From Pannonibacter phragmitetus_B (GTDB lineage Bacteria > Pseudomonadota > Alphaproteobacteria > Rhizobiales > Stappiaceae), in contig NZ_JBNINT010000001.1 in assembly GCF_050510895.1 (NCBI RefSeq), positions 1,550,001 to 1,614,000 on the forward strand: a DNA stretch of 64,000 nucleotides, given 5' to 3'. Numbering within the stretch: the stretch's first letter is position 1; the number at the start of each line of letters is the position of its first letter. Made by a program: the position numbers and the translations under genes. Below the pieces are notes generated by a model. It saw only the letters and a program-made list of their open reading frames with translations, was not told the origin of the DNA and searched no databases. Below are positions 1-8,498 of this stretch, piece by piece.

Positions 1-7
1 CTGTGGT

Positions 8-922
8 TCAGGGCAATTTGAGGACTTCGTCAAGGTGCTCCGTCAGATAGTCGATGAAGGCCCTCACCTTCAGAGGCTGAACCCGGCCGCCTGCTCTGAC
101 CGCATACAAGGTGGCATCAGGTCCGGACCATTCCGGAAGGATGCGGACGACGTCGCCGGTCTCCACCGCGGTGCGCACGAGATAGGGATTTGTCAGCTGA
201 ATGCCTTGCCCCCTGACCAGAAACTCCAGCAGGGCTTCCGGGTCTGAGGCAACGACCGCCGGGTTGATCGGATATTCGGCAACATCGTTCTGCGCCATCA
301 GCGGCCAGGAATGTTCGGGCCTGCCGTAGAACAGCTGCGTCACGAGGCAATCATGGTCCTTCAATTGCGAAGGATGGTCCGGCGTGCCGCGCCGCTCCAG
401 ATAGTGGCGCGAGGCGTAAAGGCCCGTGCCGATATCGGCGAGACGCCGGGCGGCGAGGTTCGAGTCCGGCATCTGGCCGTTCCAGAGACGGCAGGCCACG
501 TCGATGTTCTCGTCCACGATGTTCCTGACGCCGTGGTCGAGCAGCAACTGCAGCTTGACGAGAGGATAGGTCTCGCGAAACCCTGCGAGAAGCGGGGCGA
601 GGGTTTTGATGGCCAGCCAGTTCGGTGCAGTCACTCTGAGCCAGCCTGACGGCGTGCCATGGACCTGTTCAACTGCGCTCTCGGCATCCGCAATCAGCCC
701 GGCCAGGCCCCGGCACCGCTCGAAATAGATCGTCCCGGCCTCCGTCAGCCGGATCTTGCGGGTGGTGCGGTGGAGAAGCTTGACCCCCAGCCGTTGCTCC
801 AGATCCTGCACCTTCTTGCTGACCCGTGCCTTGGACGTCCTCAGGCTTTCGGCCGCCGCCGTAAAGCTTCCCCGCTCGGCAACCTCAATGAAGGCCAGTG
901 TATCGCTCATGTCCCGCAGCAT
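8..922 (-). CDS. LysR-family transcriptional regulator
   Basis: A 304-residue protein of normal LysR length. The winged helix-turn-helix occupies about residues 5-68 (FIEVAERGSFTAAAESL, then a recognition helix around SKARVSKKVQDLEQRLG), followed by a periplasmic-binding-like effector domain to the C-terminus. The style is that of the CrgA-like subgroup. The start at 922 is supported by a GGAAG ribosome-binding site six bases upstream; an internal Met four codons later is the alternative. It is transcribed in the same direction as the Rrf2 gene behind it, and no divergent target lies on the other side inside the window, so the regulated gene cannot be named. Confidence 0.9.
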   Translation of the reverse strand: MLRDMSDTLAFIEVAERGSFTAAAESLRTSKARVSKKVQDLEQRLGVKLLHRTTRKIRLTEAGTIYFERCRGLAGLIADAESAVEQVHGTPSGWLRVTAPNWLAIKTLAPLLAGFRETYPLVKLQLLLDHGVRNIVDENIDVACRLWNGQMPDSNLAARRLADIGTGLYASRHYLERRGTPDHPSQLKDHDCLVTQLFYGRPEHSWPLMAQNDVAEYPINPAVVASDPEALLEFLVRGQGIQLTNPYLVRTAVETGDVVRILPEWSGPDATLYAVRAGGRVQPLKVRAFIDYLTEHLDEVLKLP

Positions 923-971
923 CTGATACTTCCTTCAAGTCTCGTGGACCGGCCGCATCTGCTGGGCCAGA

Positions 972-1457
972 TCAGGCCCTCTTTGGGGGAGGAAGAGCCG
1001 AGCCCCTGGCAGCATAGGCCCTGTTGCCGCATGCCTCTGAGAACGTTTCCTCAGGCTGCGGCATGAGCTGATCCAGTGTCACCTCAGCGAACCGGGCCAG
1101 CAGCAGGCTCTGCGCACTTTGCAGGCTGCCGGCCAGTGCCGCATTTGTGTTTCTTTCGATCATGCAGCCGGGATGGGCGCTGCGGGAGCCGATGGCGAAT
1201 AGCGCCGGGCGGCCGAGCGCCTCATAGACGGCAAGCAGCGTGATCTCGCCCAGCGGCCTTGCCAGCTGCCAGCCCCCGCCGTGGCCTTTGCCGGAGGTGA
1301 CGTAGCCCGCCTTGCGCAACCCGGCCATGGTCCTGCGGAAGACGGCCGGGTTGGTGCCCATGCTCCTGGCCAGAACGCCGGAGGTCAATGGTTCATCGAC
1401 CTGTCCCATGTGCAGGAGCACATGCAGAACATCCGAAAGCCTCGTGTCCTTGTTCAT
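972..1457 (-). CDS. Rrf2-family transcriptional regulator
   Basis: About 161 residues from the Met at 1457, which has a GAGG site six bases upstream; an in-frame start at 1472 is less likely. An N-terminal winged helix (LSDVLHVLLHMGQVDEPLTS, then MGTNPAVFRRTMAGLRKAGYV) is followed by the Rrf2 wing GKGHGGGWQLARP and a dimerisation helix. The three-cysteine iron-sulfur signature of IscR/NsrR is absent; only two scattered Cys remain, so this is the cluster-free YwnA-like type. It is divergent from a SAM methyltransferase, a recurring pairing that suggests the methyltransferase is its target. A palindrome lies in the gap. Confidence 0.88.
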   Translation of the reverse strand: MNKDTRLSDVLHVLLHMGQVDEPLTSGVLARSMGTNPAVFRRTMAGLRKAGYVTSGKGHGGGWQLARPLGEITLLAVYEALGRPALFAIGSRSAHPGCMIERNTNAALAGSLQSAQSLLLARFAEVTLDQLMPQPEETFSEACGNRAYAARGSALPPPKRA

Positions 1458-1494
1458 TACCTGCCTCTGCACCGGCCATCATGCGGCTGCATGA

Positions 1495-1517
1495 CATGTA
1501 TCAGTTGTTGATACGTG
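1495..1517. promoter_or_regulatory. Candidate Rrf2 operator palindrome
   Basis: GTATCA, five bases, TGATAC is a perfect inverted repeat at 1498-1514. The arms extend to nine bases with one mismatch. It lies in the gap between the divergent Rrf2 and methyltransferase genes and is the only strong dyad there. Assignment to the Rrf2 protein is inference. Confidence 0.55.
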
Positions 1518-1566
1518 AGGAAATGCCATGTTATGAATCAATTGAAGCTACATGAAAGGATACCCC

Positions 1567-2249
1567 ATGACCCGCACGCCCGATCCCTTCATGGACCCGG
1601 CCGCCGTCGCCTCCTACCTTTGCGATACGCCTCGAAAAGTGCCTGGGCTGGCGGACCTTCATAAGATGACGGCGCTGCTCATTGCCGAGAAGGCGCCTCG
1701 CGCGGCACATGTTCTGGTGGTGGGGGCAGGCGGCGGGCTGGAAATCCGGGCCCTGGCGCAGGCGCAGCCGGACTGGCTGTTCACGGGTGTCGATCCGTCG
1801 CCCGCCATGCTGGACATCGCCCGGCAAACACTCTCTGACTGTGCGGAGCGGGCAGATCTTATTCAGGGCACCGCCGTTGACGCCCCCAAGGCCCTTTTGA
1901 CGGGGCCGTGTGCCTTCTGACGCTGCATTTCCTCAGCAGGGACGAACGGCTGCAGACCTTGCGGGAGATTCACAGCCGCCTCAAGCCGGGCGGCATCTTC
2001 GTTGCCGCCCACCACTCCAGCCCCGGCGGCGAAGCCGAAACCTGGCTGGCCCGCTCTGCAGCCTTTGCCGCAGGCGCAACTGCGGATCCTCACAAGGCCG
2101 CAGCATCGGCCAAAGCCATGGCCGCACGCCTGCCGTTGCTCTCTCCAGCTGAAGAAGAAGACTGTTTCCGGGACGCCGGCTTCAAGACGCCATCCCTCTT
2201 CTACGCCGCCCTGTCCTTTCGCGGCTGGGTCATGAGCGCAGGAGGGTGA
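1567..2249 (+). CDS. Class I SAM-dependent methyltransferase (frameshifted)
   Basis: Small-molecule or protein methyltransferase of about 227 residues once the frame is repaired. The first part has motif I (VLVVGAGGGLEIRALA) and the acidic-loop motif GVDPSPAMLDIA. After about position 1890 the frame changes, and LLTLHFLSRDERLQTL and LKPGGIFVAAHHSS continue the same fold to a GF-type C-terminus. One extra G near 1891 (AAGGCCC to AAGGGCCC) restores PKGPFDGAVCLLTLHF. The start at 1567 has AAAGGA six bases upstream, better than the Met at 1552. It is divergent from and probably controlled by the Rrf2 gene. Substrate is unknown. The frameshift is probably a sequence error. Confidence 0.8.
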
Positions 2250-2304
2250 TGGCATGGGGGGCATGACATGGCCACACCCAAAGAGAGGGCCGACTGTCTG
2301 GTAA

Positions 2305-2409
2305 TTACCGTCTCAGGACACGCCAGTCAGCCCAGCGCATCGCATGCACGATCCCGCTCAACACACGGCGGTCATCAAGATGCTTCATACTACGAACGCC
2401 TATGGGCAA
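2305..2409 (-). mobile_element. IS5-family transposase remnant
   Basis: On the minus strand this stretch reads LPIGVRSMKHLDDRRVLSGI followed by VHAMRWADWRVLRR and a stop. DDRRVLSGIVHA is the conserved N-terminal block of IS5-type (IS427/IS1031-like) transposases. Only about 35 residues remain; there are no terminal repeats or DDE residues. It lies between the methyltransferase and the helicase locus, marking the left edge of the island. I see nothing else in 2250-2563 besides this and a hairpin. Confidence 0.6.
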
Positions 2410-2464
2410 AAGAGGTTTGATCCGAGTTCATTGTGCATCCGAAAACCAAAAGAAATCAGATATC

Positions 2465-2491
2465 TCACTGCCTCCTAAACACAGGCAGTGA
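2465..2491 (-). terminator. Candidate terminator hairpin of the helicase operon
   Basis: Perfect nine-base stem TCACTGCCT / AGGCAGTGA with a nine-base loop. On the minus strand it lies about 70 bases past the stop of the last helicase-locus frame and is followed by a moderately T-rich stretch, but there is no clean U-tract. Confidence 0.4.
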
Positions 2492-2563
2492 ATCACAGTC
2501 AGATCAATCTGAGCCCCCAGTTAATGGCCTAACTTGCTGTACACAAATCCGGCAGCAGCTCAC

Positions 2564-3217
2564 TCAGCGCTCCTCAATGAAGACGCTGCACTCCTTCGAG
2601 TGAGACATGAGATTGTCGATCCCTGCGGTCACGTCCCATCTTAAATTGACCCTGGCCTCGTCGTCGACGGTTTGGATGGTCACAACGCGATCATGGAAAT
2701 GACGGTCGCGCCCAGAGCGGTGATGGAGCTCGGGCGTAACCGTGATTCCGGCAGACTGCAGCTCATCGTGCAGCGCGCTGGACTGGGCTTGCGGCGTGTC
2801 CGGTTCACCATGATCGGGATTCCACACTACCGCGAGCCGCGCTATGTCAACGTCGGCTGTTCTAGCCGCTGCAACGAAACTTGCGAGACGCCGGCGGTTA
2901 TGCGGGCGAACGCCGCACCAAGGATCTTCGATCTCGAGTGCGACGCGGCGTCCTGCAACGCCCTGAAATAGTGCCGTCAGGACACGGGCAGTCCCCGGCT
3001 GGAAGCGGAAGACGCGCAAGCGTTCAGTGAGCCCAGCCAACGGACCGGGTAGCGGTTGGACGTTATCTTGAACAGATGCGAGCCAGCTGTTGCCTACTGA
3101 ACATGAAAACAGATGGCTCGTTCCCATAAGGGGGCCAGCAAGAGCCGCTGCCGCGTCCTGCTCCGCATAAAAGGCATCCACGGAAGCGTCGGAACCGCGC
3201 CCTTTCAGGATGCACAA
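2564..3217 (-). CDS. Phospholipase D-like C-terminal domain of a DUF1998 helicase (split off by frameshift)
   Basis: A 217-residue frame whose only start is a poor TTG with no ribosome-binding site. Upstream, one extra C in the C5 run at about 3283-3287 would join it directly to the preceding DUF1998 frame, with a continuous reading through SGLLRFGTLNASDFAHAPRL. I therefore read it as the C-terminal domain of one ~1978-residue protein. The domain ends in HHRSGRDRHFHDRVV and RWDVTAGIDNLM, reminiscent of the phospholipase-D-like fold whose members carry an HDR motif and a terminal W...GlD block. The classical HxK motif is not intact, so nuclease or lipase activity is uncertain. Family assignment is from memory and moderate. 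Confidence 0.6.
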   Translation of the reverse strand: MCILKGRGSDASVDAFYAEQDAAAALAGPLMGTSHLFSCSVGNSWLASVQDNVQPLPGPLAGLTERLRVFRFQPGTARVLTALFQGVAGRRVALEIEDPWCGVRPHNRRRLASFVAAARTADVDIARLAVVWNPDHGEPDTPQAQSSALHDELQSAGITVTPELHHRSGRDRHFHDRVVTIQTVDDEARVNLRWDVTAGIDNLMSHSKECSVFIEER

Positions 3218-3279
3218 GCGGGGCGCATGCGCGAAGTCTGAAGCATTCAGGGTTCCGAAACGAAGCAGACCAGATTTCT

Positions 3280-5238
3280 CTAGGGGGCAAGTCGATCGGC
3301 AATTTCTCGATCAAGGCCCGTGGGCGTACCCACTTCAACTGCTCCTGGAGGAAGCAGGTAAAAGGCATGCCGATTTGGTGCATCCTCAAGCCAATTCTTC
3401 AGTGTCACGGAACTTGCCAAAGCTTCAATGCGATCTTCTGCCCCCCATAGCTTCGGGGACGAGACGGCGACAAGTGATGCTCCTTCAATCCGCACCCTTA
3501 AAGTCGCGGCTGAAGTTTGCGCCACCGGGATGGCTGCAGCGGGGGCGTGAGAGGGACGCGGCGATGCTTCCACAAGAAGCGCACGCAACCAGTCTAGTAC
3601 AGGATGACGGTCAAACTGATCCCAGTGGACTTGGTTGGAGTAGTCATTCAGGCAACGCGAACAACTCGTCTCGCAGGCTGAGCCACGAGGGCAATCCAGG
3701 ACCGCGATTGCTCGACCGAGCAGAACGCGAGCAGAAAAGCGGGAGTCGTCAAGCAGCCTACGGCAGTAGCCGGCACCGCCTGGGACAGAGTCCGATAGGA
3801 TGATCAGCGGGGCCGCACCGAGAAGCTCAACAGTCGCGCGGAGGTCTCTTGGGTCGGTTTCAAGAATGTCCGCTGCCGCAAGTCTCAGTGCCTCAGCCAG
3901 CGTTCTAAGGAAACCATCCCGAGCGGCCCGCCGTTCGGTTTCCGTGGGGCGATCAGAAAAGTCAGGGACAGGTTGATCGATGCGGATCCCTCGAAGATCG
4001 GTTTCGAAAACATGTGCGAGATCCACGGGCCAGCGGAGGGATTCAACCCGGCACCGATCTCCGGTCCGCGGATTCTCATGTAACGCCCGGATCTCGGCGC
4101 CGCCAATTGCCTCTTGGGGCGCCGGTCTCGCGTGCTCGCAGGACGGGCACCAAAGATAGCCCGCCCCTTGCGGCCCGCGGTTCAAGACGAGCATGCGGCC
4201 AGGCTGACTTCCTTCCGGTGCAATTGCTGGCGCGAAGAAATGCTTGATGCGTGCGAGGTCCGAAACCTGGAAGTCCTCAGGGCGCGCTCGAGTAAGGAGG
4301 CGCGCTTCGTCGACGGGGCGCACTCTCAGGCGGGTCGCGCCGGGGTCTCTACCCTGCCGGTCGGCATATGATGTCAGGAACCCGACGGGTTCAACGAAGG
4401 CGCGGCGAGGGCCACTGGCCCGTGCGCCGCACTGAGGGCAGTTCTCACCAAAATTACCCCGCTCGTGATGTATTTCTGCATGCTGGCACGTTGGACAAAC
4501 GCGATGTAAACCACGTTCCATCCAAGCATCGCCGGTGCCTACCGTGGCTCTCCGTGCGATGCCCGCGGACGTCCAAATTCGGCCACCGGCCACGACTTCG
4601 GCCCCCGGCGCATATTCGGCGATCGCCAGTGCTGCGTCCCGATCGAGCTGCAACGCTCGATCATCCGAAGCGGTGCGAGCGCCTCGTTCCGTGACAATCT
4701 CTAGGTGAATCGAGTGAACCGGGAAGCTGTAAGTCGGTATGACGGCAGCACGCGACAGGGCCTCAACCAGGAATCGATCAAGATACCGACGCATGTCGCC
4801 CAAACGGCCATTCATGCGACCGGCAGCGCGGGAGCGGGCCTGCTCGTTCGCATCCGGACCATCGAGCGCGGCACGTGCCGTTTCGTAGGCGTCATTGAGC
4901 TCGCGCCAGCGAGCGCAAGTAGCCCGGATCCAGCGTGTTATCTCTGCGCGCGCGTGCTCAGTCAGTTCGCCCGTGACAAGGCCTAGATGGTCAAGTCTTG
5001 CCGGGAGAGTGGAAGCCATGCGCTCAGCAACCGCACGTGCGGCAACACCCGCTTCCGAGGCGAGCCATGCGGAAAGATCTGCCAGAAGAGTTTTCTCCAC
5101 AGCCTCGTCCAAGCGCTCCCCCAGCACATCACGCAGACGCGGAGCACCTGTTCGCTCGTGGCCTGCCAAGCGACGATCCAGCCAACCTGCCAGCATGCAT
5201 GAGACCTGGTGCCGTCGGAAAAAGCTTGGGTTATCCAA
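3280..5238 (-). CDS. DUF1998 (MrfA/DrmB/DruE-like) zinc-binding segment of a defence helicase
   Basis: A 652-residue frame with DUF1998 hallmarks. It has zinc-ribbon cysteines (CPTCQHAEIHH then CPQCGA; WCPSCEHA), the SDSVPGGAGYCRRLL motif, and a terminal four-Cys cluster (CPRGSACETSCSRCLNDYSN). Its TTG start lies two bases after the stop of the helicase frame. If one C is added to the C6 run at 5254-5259, the two become continuous through PYLTLDNPSFFRRH, the usual link after the helicase motif VI region in this family. It is thus most likely the middle of one polypeptide with the helicase upstream and the phospholipase-D-like domain downstream. DUF1998 is shared by the MrfA repair helicase and by DISARM and Druantia phage-defence proteins. 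Confidence 0.85.
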   Translation of the reverse strand: MDNPSFFRRHQVSCMLAGWLDRRLAGHERTGAPRLRDVLGERLDEAVEKTLLADLSAWLASEAGVAARAVAERMASTLPARLDHLGLVTGELTEHARAEITRWIRATCARWRELNDAYETARAALDGPDANEQARSRAAGRMNGRLGDMRRYLDRFLVEALSRAAVIPTYSFPVHSIHLEIVTERGARTASDDRALQLDRDAALAIAEYAPGAEVVAGGRIWTSAGIARRATVGTGDAWMERGLHRVCPTCQHAEIHHERGNFGENCPQCGARASGPRRAFVEPVGFLTSYADRQGRDPGATRLRVRPVDEARLLTRARPEDFQVSDLARIKHFFAPAIAPEGSQPGRMLVLNRGPQGAGYLWCPSCEHARPAPQEAIGGAEIRALHENPRTGDRCRVESLRWPVDLAHVFETDLRGIRIDQPVPDFSDRPTETERRAARDGFLRTLAEALRLAAADILETDPRDLRATVELLGAAPLIILSDSVPGGAGYCRRLLDDSRFSARVLLGRAIAVLDCPRGSACETSCSRCLNDYSNQVHWDQFDRHPVLDWLRALLVEASPRPSHAPAAAIPVAQTSAATLRVRIEGASLVAVSSPKLWGAEDRIEALASSVTLKNWLEDAPNRHAFYLLPPGAVEVGTPTGLDREIADRLAP

Positions 5239-5240
5239 TG

Positions 5241-8200
5241 TCAGATATGGGGTGGGGGGAGTGCCTCGAGATAGCCACGCAGATCGTTGAACTGTGCTTG
5301 ATCGTATCGGCCGGACCTCGCCATCATCAAAGCAACGGGCGCGGCCTGCGCGCGGCGGCCTGCACGGCCGGCGCGCTGCTGATAGTTCGCAATGCCTGGC
5401 GGGACGTTCCGGCAGAAGACCGCTTCCAGCTCGCCCAGATCGACACCCATTTCCATTGTCGTGGTGCAGCTGAGCAAGTTGATCTCACCCTGCCGGAAAC
5501 GCTCCTCGATCTCGGATCTTTCCGTCGTCGATATGGCGGCAGTGTGCTCCCGAGCTATTCCGCTCAGCGGCTGCCCTTCATAGCGAACGAGGTAATGATT
5601 GCGTCTGCGCATCTCGTCCCGTTCTTCAGCTGAAAAAGGAACTGTGCGTCCAGTACAGCGCCAGGCGGTACATACGCCCCCGAGATCGATCTGGCTGGAC
5701 GCCCCGCAACTTTCACAGCGGCGCAGTTGTCCTTCCGTAGTAGCAGCGAAACGCATCGCCGCTAAGTTCAGCACATGACCGTGTCCCCCGGGTAGAAGGA
5801 GACGGTGACGGGGCCGCGTCGCCTCTTCCCAGAAAGCGGAGAGAATGTCTCTCGCTTGGCCGTCTGAGATTCCAAGCCTGTCGGTCAGCACCCACAGTGG
5901 CCGATTGGGCCGTCCCGGTTCTGGGAGCAACGTTCGCAGTCGGCGGCTCTGGTGCGTCCGCGACAATGACCACGAAATGTCCGCGCTCGCCAACCCCTCG
6001 CCCCAAATGGACTCGTCTGTTAGGTCAATGTTCTCCAGCGTGTTGATCGCTCGCGATTGCCGAATGAGGTCGAGCAGAAAGCGTACCAGGGCCGGGACTA
6101 GGCCTCGGTACTCAGGCGGAACCCTTTCGGTGAGTCGCTGAGCAATCCTCGCATCTCCCTCATATTGCACGGTGATAAGGCCGAGGGATTCGAGCGATAG
6201 CCGCAAAGGCCCACCACAGAGTTCAGCTGCGATCAGGGCCATCAGGCGGTCTTTCGCGGCGCTGCTGCTTAGAGGTTCTGGATTGCGGCGATCATATAGC
6301 TTGAAGCCGGATCGCCTGAGCTGCGTCCAGACACCATCGCGTAGCCCCATGAGGTCCAAAGTTTCGTTGGTCTCTCGACGCAGCGCCTGGACCATGGCAG
6401 CACGAAGCGCTTGATCCCGAGCCGTACGCTCGAAGAATGGGGCGAAGAACGCTGCGTCCTGCCGGTTGTCTGCAAAGACGAGAAGGTTCCGCCCTTGCAT
6501 AGGTGCTTCCGATGACCGCCCCTGCGGCGGAGGCAGGGCCTCAAGCAATGCCTGAGCCGTTACCGACGCGAGCGCATCGTCACCAGGATGGATCGGAGTA
6601 ACAGGCTCAGCGAAGCGTCCGCCAGTCGCTCCGCAAGAGAGGCATTTCCGGACGTAGCTTCTCCGTTCCTCGGCATCGTCGCGCATCGGCGCTTCGGCAA
6701 GGGAGAGGACGCCCTCCTCAGGGCCGTCGGCCAACTCGCCAGTGTCGGCGAAGAATTCGAAAGGAGGTTCCTCCTCGGGTTCCTCGTCCAGTTCGTCAAG
6801 GTCTATCTCTGTCGCGGCCTCTCCCGCCCTGATCAACCTCAAGACCCGGCGCTTCGCCCCGGGACTGATCTCGGGACGGGGGTGAAGCATTGTTCCATCG
6901 TCCCAGCCCTCGACGTAGGGCTCGCCGCAGTTGCGGCAGACGAGAAGGGGATAGGTCGGGGCACCGTCGATGTGCGTGCCATTGCGAGAAAGCCTGAAGT
7001 CCGCCCAATTCTCGACGTCGCTTGCAGAAAGCTTCAGCGCGACACCCTCCACGCCCGAGGCGGCGAGATGAAAGCGTGCCGGGAGAAGTGGAAACGCGCC
7101 TGGGATGGAGGGTCGTGCCAGAACGCCCAGTGAGATCAGAGCCGTAAGAGCTGTCCGTGCAGTCTCTCCAGACTCTGACGTAAAAACCCGCGCCGCGAGA
7201 TCAGCAAATGGCAAAGCTCGCTCCTTGAGCGCACTGGCTGCGTCGCGAACCTGTGTGATGCCGGCTAGCCGTGCAATAAGCGCTTCGCCGAATGGTTGTG
7301 CAGTGTCGAGGAGTAGCGCACAGAGGCCAACCTCCCGCATCGCCTCGTTCCAGTCCTCGGTCAGGTGATCGGCGTTGTCAGCTGCGAGGCATCCTTGCTC
7401 TCGCAATTCTGAGAGCACCCCTCCTGCCGTTGCCCAGTCGGACGCGGAAAGTGCTTGTAGCTCCACGTCGTCGGTCAAAGCTGGATGCAGCCGACGTTCG
7501 GCTGTAATGACCGCGCCATCTCCGCTAGGGAACGGTTCCCCGAACAGGTCTTCTGCGAAGCGAGCGAGCTCTTCGCGCTTCGCTGGATCGAGGCTTGCGG
7601 ATGTCCCGACACAACGGATTTGCCCTTGAGGTATGCCGAGCCGCGCCTTCAGCTTTCGCAGGAGGAAGGCGACTTCGATGGCTTGAGCCCCCGTATAGGT
7701 ATGGACCTCGTCTAGGACAAGCCAACGGACGTCCGCACCGGCAAGCAATGCTCGGTTTCGCGGCAAAAGCAGGATGTGCTCGAGCATGGCGTAGTTGGTG
7801 ACGAGGATGTGCGGTGGGTGCTCAAGCATCTCGCCCCTGGCGAGACGCCAATTTCGCGGAGCATGGCGGACATCGGGGAAATCGGCCTGAAAGGTGGGGG
7901 TGGATATCAACCGTGCTTCTTCCTCCGATCTCGTCGCATCAGAGCGGACCTGCCCGGTGAAGCGTCCGAGCGTGATGCCAGGATCACCAAGATCCCGGAA
8001 CAGGAGCCGGGCAATACGGTGCATCTGATCGTTTGCAAGGGCGTTGAGAGGATAGACCAGAATTGCGCGAACGCCGGGCCGCTCCAGTTCTCCCTGACGT
8101 AGGAGATCGTCGATCAATGGGAAGAGAAAAGACTCAGTCTTGCCCGAGCCGGTACCCGTGGCGACGAGGTAGTTTTCGTCGCGACCAATGGCTGCTGACT

Positions 8201-8498
8201 GGTGTAGGTGAAGCCGTCTACGCCAGAGGGATCGCCCCTCTTCGCTTTCGGAGAGTGCCGACCAAGCACCGTGCAGTGCCCCATTGCCCACCAGTTCTTC
8301 AATACTCCCGCCCTTCTCGAAGTCTGGCAGGCTCTCGACGAATGGGCCGCGCACCAATGCCGTGCGTGCGCACGCGTCGGCCACGGCGCGTGACAGACGG
8401 GGCGCTCGCGCTGATGACACTGCAGCGGCGGTTGTGATGTACCGCGCCAGCGTCGCACCGAGGTTGTCCTTGAAACGGATTGGGTCGAGTTCGGTCAT
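5241..8498 (-). CDS. DEAD/DEAH-box helicase of a Druantia-like defence system (DruE-like N-terminal part)
   Basis: A 1085-residue superfamily 2 helicase. Motif I ATGTGSGKT is at about 113-121, Ia PLNALANDQ near 150-157, Ib LVTNYAML near 232-239, DEVH at 263-266, GTSAS near 298-302, motif V TTTMEMGVDLGELEAV, and motif VI QQRAGRAGRR at about 1040-1050. Three cysteine pairs (CRNCG, CLSCG, CESCG...C...C) form zinc ribbons, as in Lhr/MrfA-type DUF1998 helicases. The ATG overlaps the stop of the upstream gene (ATGA), showing translational coupling. With the next two frames it makes a ~1978-residue helicase-DUF1998-phospholipase-D-like protein, close to the size expected of Druantia DruE. It presumably translocates on DNA during phage restriction; that is inferred from the family. 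Confidence 0.85.
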   Translation of the reverse strand: MTELDPIRFKDNLGATLARYITTAAAVSSARAPRLSRAVADACARTALVRGPFVESLPDFEKGGSIEELVGNGALHGAWSALSESEEGRSLWRRRLHLHQSAAIGRDENYLVATGTGSGKTESFLFPLIDDLLRQGELERPGVRAILVYPLNALANDQMHRIARLLFRDLGDPGITLGRFTGQVRSDATRSEEEARLISTPTFQADFPDVRHAPRNWRLARGEMLEHPPHILVTNYAMLEHILLLPRNRALLAGADVRWLVLDEVHTYTGAQAIEVAFLLRKLKARLGIPQGQIRCVGTSASLDPAKREELARFAEDLFGEPFPSGDGAVITAERRLHPALTDDVELQALSASDWATAGGVLSELREQGCLAADNADHLTEDWNEAMREVGLCALLLDTAQPFGEALIARLAGITQVRDAASALKERALPFADLAARVFTSESGETARTALTALISLGVLARPSIPGAFPLLPARFHLAASGVEGVALKLSASDVENWADFRLSRNGTHIDGAPTYPLLVCRNCGEPYVEGWDDGTMLHPRPEISPGAKRRVLRLIRAGEAATEIDLDELDEEPEEEPPFEFFADTGELADGPEEGVLSLAEAPMRDDAEERRSYVRKCLSCGATGGRFAEPVTPIHPGDDALASVTAQALLEALPPPQGRSSEAPMQGRNLLVFADNRQDAAFFAPFFERTARDQALRAAMVQALRRETNETLDLMGLRDGVWTQLRRSGFKLYDRRNPEPLSSSAAKDRLMALIAAELCGGPLRLSLESLGLITVQYEGDARIAQRLTERVPPEYRGLVPALVRFLLDLIRQSRAINTLENIDLTDESIWGEGLASADISWSLSRTHQSRRLRTLLPEPGRPNRPLWVLTDRLGISDGQARDILSAFWEEATRPRHRLLLPGGHGHVLNLAAMRFAATTEGQLRRCESCGASSQIDLGGVCTAWRCTGRTVPFSAEERDEMRRRNHYLVRYEGQPLSGIAREHTAAISTTERSEIEERFRQGEINLLSCTTTMEMGVDLGELEAVFCRNVPPGIANYQQRAGRAGRRAQAAPVALMMARSGRYDQAQFNDLRGYLEALPPPHI

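Noticed and set aside
5230..5265. Programmed ribosomal frameshifting at the helicase/DUF1998 junction
   Set aside because: The C6 run could be a slip site, but identical one-base breaks occur in topA, ppx, the NAGGN genes and others, so a common sequencing cause is simpler.
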